Source: CAVRAZ01 sp963719135 (GTDB taxonomy: Bacteria; Pseudomonadota; Gammaproteobacteria; DSM-19610). From it: a stretch of DNA of 64,000 nt. The stretch covers positions 1 through 64,000 of the forward strand of contig CAVRAZ010000008.1 in NCBI GenBank assembly GCA_963719135.1. The letters run 5' to 3'. The position numbers and the translations under genes were made by a program. This document shows positions 55,321 to 62,600 of this stretch, piece after piece. Position 1 is the stretch's first letter; each line of letters starts with the position of its first letter. The notes under the pieces are model-generated. The model did not search any database. It was not told where the DNA came from and saw nothing but the letters and a program-made list of their open reading frames with translations.

Positions 55321-57696
55321 TCAATTACACGCCGAAGCAGTATCCAGATCCAGATCCAGGTTGGCCGTCCCCAGGACCGCTCGGCCCGCACCCACATACA
55401 CCGGCAGCGCCGGCCCGACCGGCGTATAACACCCACCCGCGGCGGGAACGAAGTCAATCCCGTCCAGCCCGGTATTCCAGATATTCAACTGATAGCTCAG
55501 CTGGTTCGGGTTGGTGGTGACGTCCAGCACGTCGCTTGATTCGAGGCTGACCGGCGTCAGCGACACCAAGCCACCGGGCGAAGCCACGGTTCCCTGAAAC
55601 TTCAGACCGGTCGGCGTGCCGCCCCCGGTGACGCGGAGGTGCCACTGGTTGCTGCCGTTGCAGTCTTTCCAGATGAACGTCGCCCGATCGACCGCATTGC
55701 TGATGGCGGGTTGGCCACAGGCATCGATTGGGTTGTTATGGCCACCCCCACTGCGATCCACCAGCAGCGTCATTGCACCGCCCTGGGTCAGCCGGTACAG
55801 ACCGTCCGCCTTCACCCCGGTGTAGTTGTCCTCGGTGCCGTTCGGCCACACCACCCGCACATCCGCCGTAGTGTTGCCCGCCAGACCCACGTGGGTGCGC
55901 ATGAAGTTCTGCGACCAGCGGTGGTAGCCGCCGTTCTGTTCCCGGTACTGCGTCTTGCCGCCCGCCGTCACATACACCTTGGCGCCAATCGCGTCCCGGT
56001 TGTCCTGCACCCCCTCCAGGTCGAACTCCAGCCAGTGGTTGCCGCTGCCGGCGTTGTGGAACAGCGCCTTCGGACCACCCCGTGCATGCGGACGCAAGTT
56101 CGACCCATTGGCCACGAAGGCATCCATGTAACCGTCGATGTCGTAGTCCGCCGTGATCACGCTGTCGCCGGTACCCGCGTTGCCATATATAGCCGCCCCG
56201 ATCCGGCCCGCCGCGCCACCGGCATTCGGCACCTGGGTGAAGGTCCCGTCACCGTTGTTCTGGTACACGATGTTGGCGATGTTTTCCGCGCCCCCCGAAC
56301 AGGCCAGGAAAATGTCCTGATCCATGTCGTTGTCGAAGTCCGCCACCGCCGCGCTGCGACACAGAATCGAGCCGTCCAGTCGGCTGGCCGTGGTCCGGTC
56401 GACATACCCCGACGGCGAACTCATCAGCAGCATCGGCTTCGCCGGCTTGTCCGCGCCGGTGGCGCCGAAAAACTTCAGGTTGGTGATGTTCTGCGTGGAG
56501 GTGGCCCCCACCCAGGCTAAGTTGTAATGGCCGCTGGACTGAGCCTTCTGATAGATCGTCCAGGTCTGCTGGGTCTGGTCATAGCCAATGTTCAACCCCA
56601 CCGCATCGGTGCGCAATCCCCAGTTGGCCGAATCCGCCGGGTCCAGCGTGAACGTCAGACCGGTCGGGTGCCGGCCGTTGGCACCGATACCGATATAGTG
56701 GGGATCGCCGTCGAAGTCGCTGCCGGCCTCCATGTTGACCTCCACGGTCAACACACCACCGGTCTGGAAGGTCGCACGCTTGACATTGCTCCCTGCGGTG
56801 AAGATGTGTGCCTCCACCTGTCTGGCATTCGCCTGCGCAGCACCGGAGCTGTACTCCGATGCCAACACCAGAAAGAAGTCCGGCTTGCCGTCGCCGTTGA
56901 AGTCGCCCGTGGCCACGTCATTGACGCGATCCACCTGGGGCAACACACTGGTCACGTCCACCACCTTAGTGGTGTTGCCGCTCTTCTGAAAGGCGTACAC
57001 GCTGCCCGGCCATGACTCGTTGACGGGGGCGCAGATGAACTCCAGCCCCGGATGGGTTGGATCGACGTCCGCCAGGTTCGCGTACTCACCGTCGTTGTCA
57101 CACGCAATGGGTACTCTTTTCGACGGATCAAACGCGCCGTTGCTCTGTTGCGGGAAGAAGCCCTGACGACCCAGCGCAACGGCCGCCACGTCGAGGCGGC
57201 CGTCCCCGTTGTAATCGAGCAGAACCGACTGGCGAGATCCAAGATCCCCGAAATTCATGCCCGCTGACGCCGTGATATCGTACAACAGGCCGCCGTTGTT
57301 CTGCAGATAGAGATTGGGGAAGGTACTGATGGTCAGTATCAAATCCGTGTCGCCGTCGTTGTCGATATCACCACTGGTACAGCCGTGGAAATCAACCGAG
57401 GCGGGCCATCCCGTCCAACCCTTGACGTGCGACGCGTCGACCTGTTGCGACACGTCCTTGAACGTGCCGTCCGGCTGATACTCGAACAACACTGCGCGGT
57501 TCCACTGGTGATTGGCGACAAAGAAATCAGGATGATAGTCACCGTTGAAATCGCCCGAAACCGCACCCCAGGTCTGCGTCGAGTTGCTCGCGACACCCGA
57601 CTGGACGCTGACATCATCGAAGGAAATTGCCGCCGACACACCCTGGGCAACCAGACTCAAACTGAAGAAAAGAAAAAAATCCCTTGATCGAATCAT
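55321..57696 (-). CDS. Exported FG-GAP/ASPIC-UnbV protein with one C-terminal module
   Basis: This 791-residue protein has a signal peptide (DFFLFFSLSLVAQGVSA). Calcium-loop FG-GAP/VCBS repeats (DFNGDYHPDFFV, DIDNDGDTDLIL, DYNGDGRLDVAAV, DFNGDGKPDFFLV, DFDNDMDQDIFLA, DYDIDGYMDAFVA) suggest an integrin-like beta-propeller across residues 25-540. An ASPIC/UnbV domain follows (about 550-640: NHWLEFDLEGVQDNRDAIGA, VRVVWPNGTEDNY). Last comes one module (about 657-791): FIWKDCNGSNQWHLRVTGGG, LTPVSLESSDVLD, GLDGIDFVP. Such proteins are extracellular and adhesive or polysaccharide-associated (CRTAC-like). A second gene of almost the same sequence lies at 62601 onward. Confidence 0.9.
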   Translation of the reverse strand: MIRSRDFFLFFSLSLVAQGVSAAISFDDVSVQSGVASNSTQTWGAVSGDFNGDYHPDFFVANHQWNRAVLFEYQPDGTFKDVSQQVDASHVKGWTGWPASVDFHGCTSGDIDNDGDTDLILTISTFPNLYLQNNGGLLYDITASAGMNFGDLGSRQSVLLDYNGDGRLDVAAVALGRQGFFPQQSNGAFDPSKRVPIACDNDGEYANLADVDPTHPGLEFICAPVNESWPGSVYAFQKSGNTTKVVDVTSVLPQVDRVNDVATGDFNGDGKPDFFLVLASEYSSGAAQANARQVEAHIFTAGSNVKRATFQTGGVLTVEVNMEAGSDFDGDPHYIGIGANGRHPTGLTFTLDPADSANWGLRTDAVGLNIGYDQTQQTWTIYQKAQSSGHYNLAWVGATSTQNITNLKFFGATGADKPAKPMLLMSSPSGYVDRTTASRLDGSILCRSAAVADFDNDMDQDIFLACSGGAENIANIVYQNNGDGTFTQVPNAGGAAGRIGAAIYGNAGTGDSVITADYDIDGYMDAFVANGSNLRPHARGGPKALFHNAGSGNHWLEFDLEGVQDNRDAIGAKVYVTAGGKTQYREQNGGYHRWSQNFMRTHVGLAGNTTADVRVVWPNGTEDNYTGVKADGLYRLTQGGAMTLLVDRSGGGHNNPIDACGQPAISNAVDRATFIWKDCNGSNQWHLRVTGGGTPTGLKFQGTVASPGGLVSLTPVSLESSDVLDVTTNPNQLSYQLNIWNTGLDGIDFVPAAGGCYTPVGPALPVYVGAGRAVLGTANLDLDLDTASACN

Positions 57697-58194
57697 GACG
57701 TCCCCCGGAATTCATTTTCTGAAGCATTTGTTCTTAGCGTTTTTAGGTGCAAACAGGAGTGAGTATCGTACCAACCCCATTTGACAGTTTAGCTGAAGTA
57801 TAGTACCCGTGAACCACGGATGCAAGGAGGGCCCGTTACCCGTCGGATTGAGTCCGTTGATGCTCAACTAACCGCAAAAATAATGCCATGCAGGCATGCG
57901 AAATCGGCGGAACGCCAGGGTCCGTTTGATCGCATCCACACCTGATCATCAAGAGCGGCGGCTGTCCCCGTCTAATCCATTGTTTTCGCAAACCGACGAA
58001 GCCACCTGGTGGACCACGGAGCCGAACGTGCGATGCCGCGCTGGAACGGGCGGCGAACAAACCCGGTGTGGCTGTGGTACCCCGCAACCGCCGTGTACGT
58101 TGACTGAGGCTGGTCAACGCGGATAAGCAACTCCCGCGGTGCCAACAAAAAACAGTGGCCAGTGCCACAATTGTTTTGATTCCGGTTCGAACCT
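57697..58194. other. Intergenic region, nothing recognised
   Basis: The first 120 bases are AT-rich and likely hold the promoter of the ASPIC protein gene. The remainder separates it from the parvulin gene and has no credible frame. Confidence 0.45.
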
Positions 58195-59082
58195 TTATTC
58201 GGGTTGCCGATCCTCGTGAATCGCCTCCTTGAGCGCCTCGCGGTCTGCCTCCACCTGCGCTTCGGGCGTGACCGGCAGATTGGCCTCGTTGCTATCGATC
58301 TTGGCCTGATCGCGCAGTTGCTGCACATGGTTCTGAATATGCTGGTTCTGCAGGTCCATAAGAATCTGTTTCCCGACCTGGTTGAGCGGCGGTGGCATGA
58401 TGTCACGCTTGTCGTCGAGCATGATCACGTACCAGCCGAACCGGGTTTGCACCGGTTTGGTGGTGTACTTGCCTTTCTCGAGCTTCGCCACGGCGTCGGC
58501 GACCGGCTTGGCCATCTGCTGCGCCGAGCGCCAGCCCAGCTCGCCGCCGTTGGGTGCGGACGCATCGGCTGAGTTCTTTTTCGCGAGTTCGCTGAAGTTC
58601 GCGCCCGTGTCCAGTTCGGCAATCAGCTCTTTCGCTTTGTCCTCGTCGGCGACCAGAATGTCGCGCGCCTTGTATTCGCTACCCAGGTTGGCGGCTTTGT
58701 CCTTGTAGAATGCCCGTATTTCCGCCTCGGTCACCGGGTGGTCGACGAGGTATTTCTGCAAGGTTGCGTTGGCGATGACTGCGCGACGCTGCTGTTCAAT
58801 CTGTGCCTGGACCTCGGGATTCTTGTCGAGGCCCTGCTTCACGCCGTCCTGCGCCCAGAGTTCGAGGTTGACGATCTCGTCAAGCACCACCTTCGGGTTA
58901 AGTGCGTTCGCATCGCCCGGCCGCTTCTGATCACGCTCGCGCTGGTAAGCCTCGAACAGGCTGCGCGTGATTGGCGTGCCATTGACGGTCGCGACGACCG
59001 GGCTCGTATCGGCCGGCGCCGCGGTCGTGTTCGCCATAGGGAGGGCGATCGCAAGGAATAGTAGAGTCCTGAGGCGTCTCAT
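58195..59082 (-). CDS. Periplasmic parvulin-type peptidyl-prolyl isomerase
   Basis: This 295-residue protein has a signal peptide (LRTLLFLAIALPMANTTA), a SurA_N-like helical part with VATVNGTPITRSLFEAYQRE, and a parvulin domain (about 140-235) with ARDILVADEDKAKELIAEL, NSADASAPNGGELGWRS and VQTRFGWYVIMLDDKRDI. The C-terminus is charged. It catalyses proline isomerisation in the periplasm during folding of exported proteins. Start ATG 59082 is chosen because it begins the signal peptide. Upstream on the same strand is a bolA remnant; bolA followed by a parvulin gene is a common order in related bacteria. Confidence 0.9.
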   Translation of the reverse strand: MRRLRTLLFLAIALPMANTTAAPADTSPVVATVNGTPITRSLFEAYQRERDQKRPGDANALNPKVVLDEIVNLELWAQDGVKQGLDKNPEVQAQIEQQRRAVIANATLQKYLVDHPVTEAEIRAFYKDKAANLGSEYKARDILVADEDKAKELIAELDTGANFSELAKKNSADASAPNGGELGWRSAQQMAKPVADAVAKLEKGKYTTKPVQTRFGWYVIMLDDKRDIMPPPLNQVGKQILMDLQNQHIQNHVQQLRDQAKIDSNEANLPVTPEAQVEADREALKEAIHEDRQPE

Positions 59083-59108
59083 TTCAGTGGTTCCTTTATT
59101 ACGTTCGA

Positions 59109-59251
59109 TTACGATTTCGAGTTCGATTCTTCTGGAGGCGGGTGTTGGACATTGAGCCGGTGCATTTCCGCACGTATTGCATCGTCGAGCGCGTCGCAGA
59201 CCAACCGGTGGCATTGAAGCGGATGCTTGTCGAGAAACGCGTCGGGTAGAT
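59109..59251 (-). pseudogene. BolA-family protein, C-terminal fragment
   Basis: The minus strand reads LPDAFLDKHPLQCHRLVCDA, LDDAIRAEMHRLNVQHPPPE and stops at 59109. This is the HRLVYxAL region and IHALxI end of BolA. The N-terminal half is missing; homology ends abruptly at about 59251. The original bolA-parvulin operon has been cut here. Confidence 0.7.
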
Positions 59252-59543
59252 GGTCACAATGAAAAGGCCACCGCCGCGTATCCCGGCGGGCTCACCCGGG
59301 ACTGGCCGACTTCCAGAACTCGCTTAACGACTACGACATCCGTAATACATCCCCGACTACCGGTCCCCGACTACTGCACCGACATCCCGGTCCAGTTGAA
59401 CGTCGGTGACATCAGCACCAACGGCAACGATGGCAGCGTGGCCGTCCCGCAGCTCGCACAAGAACAGCGGCGGCGCGAACTCCCAACCGCTTGGCCTCCC
59501 TGCTGACGCACATCGCCGCGCGCGTCACCCGAAGAAAGAAAAG
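59252..59543. other. Junction DNA, nothing recognised
   Basis: Sequence between the broken bolA and the sulfatase terminator region. An open plus-strand frame (about 59380-59500, TDIPVQLNVGDISTNGNDG) has a protein-like look but no start or recognisable family. Confidence 0.35.
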
Positions 59544-59596
59544 AGGGGTCCGTGACAAATGCAAATCAATTGCATAATCGATTGTCACAGACCCCT
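59544..59596 (-). terminator. Hairpin downstream of the sulfatase gene
   Basis: AGGGGTCCGTGACAA pairs with TTGTCACAGACCCCT (one G-U-type mismatch) across a 23-base loop, ending six bases from the sulfatase stop. There is no clear U-tract, so it may be a terminator or a repeat. Confidence 0.5.
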
Positions 59597-59601
59597 GTCT
59601 C

Positions 59602-62499
59602 CTAGGGGTTCACAACCATCGTGTAGCTCGGGCTTTCGTATGTCCTGTAATGCTGAGCCTGGGTCGCCATTGACGAATCAGTCACCCTGACCGAAAAAGT
59701 AAAGCTTCCCGACTTCGTCGGCGTGCCGTGAACAGCGCCCGTCGCAGTGTCTAGCGTAAGTCCGTTCGGCAGTTGCCCCGAAGCGATCTTCCAAGTGAAA
59801 GGTGCAACGCCGCCCCACGGCTTGAACTGGTAGTTGAAACTCGTATTCACCTTGCCGGCCGGGAAGGGCCTGACGGGAACTATGGCGAGCCCCAGCAATT
59901 CCTGGGTGCGCGCCGCCATCGATGCCTTGATGCTGCTCACCGACGCATCCTTATGCCGGCTTTCCAGTTCGTACGGATCGGTGTTCAGATTGTAGAACTC
60001 CTCCTCGCCGTCCCAGTATTTGACGTATTTCCAGTCGCCGCGGCGCAGCGCCCCCCACACGGCGTTGTCGTAGTTGCCCGCAGATTCCTTTTCGAAAAAG
60101 AGTTCGGTTCGCCACGGCGCATTCGGATCGTTCAGCAGCGGGACCAGACTGATGCCGTCGGTCTGCCGTGGCGCACCGGCAAGCTCATACAGCGTGGGCC
60201 CCAGGTCGAGATTGGACGACACCAGATGATTGTCCGTGCGCGACGCCACGCCGGGCAGAACCACCACCAGGGGTACGCGGATCGCTTCCTCGTAAACCTT
60301 GTTCTTGCCCCACAAGCCGTGTTCGCCCCACAGGTAGCCGTTGTCGGACGTAAAGACAAAGACCGTGTTGTCGAGTTGACCGAGCGCTGTGACTTTGGCG
60401 ACGATGTCTGCAACCGAGCGGTCGACGCTTTGCAACGTCCTCAACTGCTTCCGCACGAAATTATCGTCGTCGGCCGGCAGGCCGTTTCTTTGCACCCAGC
60501 GCGGCTTGTCGCTCAGATCGGTCTCGGTATAGCCACGACCGCGGTACACGAAGTTGGCAAACAAATCGCTATCTTCCGCTGGCGGCGTTGCCGGGGGATG
60601 CGGAGGCGTCGAGGCCCAAAACGCAAAGAAGGGTTTGCCGGGCTGGAGGTGATTCAGAAAATTGAGCAGTCGGTCGCGCTCGAAATAGACGTTGTACTGG
60701 CCGCCAGCCGCCGCCCGCGTACCGGTGCTGGAATGCTGAGCAGTACTGCTTCCCACTGTATACGTGAAATCAAACCAACCGGTGCCCGACGCATCTTCGG
60801 TTTGTCGACCCACGAACTGGTCCCAGCCGGGTGGTACATACAAGCCGAGCGCATGGTATCCGTTCAACCATTTTCCACCGAAGAAGGTCTGGTAACCGGC
60901 CTGTTGCAGCACCGTTCCGAGATTCGTCGTGTCGTTGAAGATAGAAGCGCTGCCGTCGGGAAGCGTGTTATCCTGCACGCCCGTATTCTTCGCCAGGAAT
61001 CCGCCGGAATACATCGTGGCGCGGCTTGGACAACACAGCGGCGTCGGCACATAGGCGTTGTTGAACGTTACTCCGCGCGACACCAGCAGGTTCGTGACAT
61101 TAGCCATTTTTGATAACGTGTCGAATCGCTGATCGTCGGTCATGATGACGACCATATTCATATTGCCGCCAGTGCTGACGCAGGGACCCAGCGTCGCGAG
61201 ATCCACGGGCGTCGGCACCGACGTTATGCCGGCGCCCATCAGCACGGTCGGAGAAGCGCCCTGCAGCGCGAAGCATACGCTGGCCGTGGCGGGAAACGCG
61301 AAGTCGACGCCGTCCTGGCCGGTGTTCCACACCCTGAGATCGAAGCTGATGCGGCCGGACGTGGACGTGTCCAGGACATCCTGGGATTCGATCGACACCC
61401 CGTTGACGCTCGTAAAGGGCGCGCTCGATACGATCTCGCCGCGGTAATCGGCCGATCCTCCGCCGGCGGTCACGCGCAGATGCCAGCCGCCGCCCGGGCC
61501 GTCCCGCCACAGAAACAGGCCGGCCTGGGTCGCGGGGTCGTAAGCCGGTTGCCCATCCTGACTCGGCGTTCCCCCGCCGCACGGGCTGAGCGTCTCAAGA
61601 TCGAACGAACCCATGATCGGCACGCGATTAGGCCCGATCAGAACCGGCTGGTCCGGTGTCGCCAGCGTGAAGCAGACGCTGCTGTCGACCGGAAAACTGA
61701 AATCGACGCCGTCCTGCCCACTCACCGCCATGAAATCGAAACGGATCTGGGCGCTGTTGGTCGTATCGAGTGTATCCCCACTCTCCAGATCCACCGGCGT
61801 CACGGCGGTAAAAGCGCGATTGGACTTGATGGACCCCGTGAAGCTCGTCGACGTGCCTGCACCGGTCACGCGCAGATGCCAGCCGCCGTCACTCGTCCTC
61901 CAAAGAAATGCCCCCAGGTCCGTGGCGGGGTTGTACGTGGGTTGCCCGTCGAACTGAGGGGCGCCAGACAAATCCAGTAAATTGAAAGGCGCCGTCATCG
62001 CAACCCGGTTGGGCCCGACCAGCACCGGAATACCGGTCGTCACCAGGGAGAAAGTGGCATTTGCGCCAGTGGGGAGCACGAAATCGAAGCCGTCGACACC
62101 GCTATTCCAGGTACGGAAGCTGTACGCAATCCGTGTCGATACCGGAGAGTCCAACCGGTCCGTTCCTTCCACAGAGTAGGGGGTGTAGTCGGTGAAGGGA
62201 TAGGTAGAGTTCAGTTCCCCATCCACGGCAAATTGGGTTCCGCCACCCATCGCGCGGAAGGACCAAGCGCCCGTAGTGCAATCCTGCCACAGGAAAATTC
62301 CCCGGTCGGTGGCCGGGTCGTAGCTGGGCGTGCCGCACGGGATCACGTCCGCCTTGGCGACCGGAACCGCTAGCCAGGCCAGCAGTACAAGCAGGCACAT
62401 GACCCAAATTGTCCGGGGCCGCCACGCCGTATCCGACCTGGCAACTCCATAGAAATTCTCCGTGGCCCTAAGCGCCGTTGCTGATTTCGGCATAGTCAT
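59602..62499 (-). CDS. Exported sulfatase with three N-terminal modules and an Ig-like C-terminus
   Basis: This 965-residue protein has a signal anchor near residues 31-50. Three modules follow (about 55-180, 183-310, 313-440), each with FLW, W-x-L/F-R and the G-x-DG-x-DF strand (GGWHLRVTGAGTSTSFTGSI, VTPVDLESGDTLDT, GQDGVDFSFP, VLIGPNRV). The arylsulfatase domain (about 447-840) has VVIMTDDQRFDTL, the formylglycine motif CCPSR (Cys 489 is the convertible residue), FFGGKWLNGY, FVFTSDNGYLWGEHG and KVYEEAIRVPLVV. A putative Ig domain (FTWKIASGQLPNGLTLD) closes it. The enzyme should hydrolyse sulfate esters of an external polysaccharide; the modules may bind it. ATG 62499 is favoured over 62526. 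Confidence 0.92.
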   Translation of the reverse strand: MTMPKSATALRATENFYGVARSDTAWRPRTIWVMCLLVLLAWLAVPVAKADVIPCGTPSYDPATDRGIFLWQDCTTGAWSFRAMGGGTQFAVDGELNSTYPFTDYTPYSVEGTDRLDSPVSTRIAYSFRTWNSGVDGFDFVLPTGANATFSLVTTGIPVLVGPNRVAMTAPFNLLDLSGAPQFDGQPTYNPATDLGAFLWRTSDGGWHLRVTGAGTSTSFTGSIKSNRAFTAVTPVDLESGDTLDTTNSAQIRFDFMAVSGQDGVDFSFPVDSSVCFTLATPDQPVLIGPNRVPIMGSFDLETLSPCGGGTPSQDGQPAYDPATQAGLFLWRDGPGGGWHLRVTAGGGSADYRGEIVSSAPFTSVNGVSIESQDVLDTSTSGRISFDLRVWNTGQDGVDFAFPATASVCFALQGASPTVLMGAGITSVPTPVDLATLGPCVSTGGNMNMVVIMTDDQRFDTLSKMANVTNLLVSRGVTFNNAYVPTPLCCPSRATMYSGGFLAKNTGVQDNTLPDGSASIFNDTTNLGTVLQQAGYQTFFGGKWLNGYHALGLYVPPGWDQFVGRQTEDASGTGWFDFTYTVGSSTAQHSSTGTRAAAGGQYNVYFERDRLLNFLNHLQPGKPFFAFWASTPPHPPATPPAEDSDLFANFVYRGRGYTETDLSDKPRWVQRNGLPADDDNFVRKQLRTLQSVDRSVADIVAKVTALGQLDNTVFVFTSDNGYLWGEHGLWGKNKVYEEAIRVPLVVVLPGVASRTDNHLVSSNLDLGPTLYELAGAPRQTDGISLVPLLNDPNAPWRTELFFEKESAGNYDNAVWGALRRGDWKYVKYWDGEEEFYNLNTDPYELESRHKDASVSSIKASMAARTQELLGLAIVPVRPFPAGKVNTSFNYQFKPWGGVAPFTWKIASGQLPNGLTLDTATGAVHGTPTKSGSFTFSVRVTDSSMATQAQHYRTYESPSYTMVVNP

Positions 62500-62557
62500 C
62501 ACTTCATTCCCCCCCGGGGCGAGCATATCTAAAACATGGCTTAATTCAAAATGTAGC

Positions 62558-62589
62558 GGCGGGTTTGTTCGAAGTGAGACAAACCCGCC
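62558..62589 (-). terminator. Hairpin downstream of the second ASPIC gene
   Basis: An 11-base perfect stem (GGCGGGTTTGT with its complement) and a 10-base loop lie 12 bases after the stop at 62601. A decayed version of the same hairpin follows the first ASPIC gene at about 55285-55315. A U-tract is missing. Confidence 0.55.
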
Positions 62590-62600
62590 CTGCCAAACAC

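Noticed and set aside
59177..59506. Plus-strand frame between bolA and the sulfatase
   Set aside because: Part of it reads like protein, but it overlaps the bolA remnant in antisense and has no recognisable domain.
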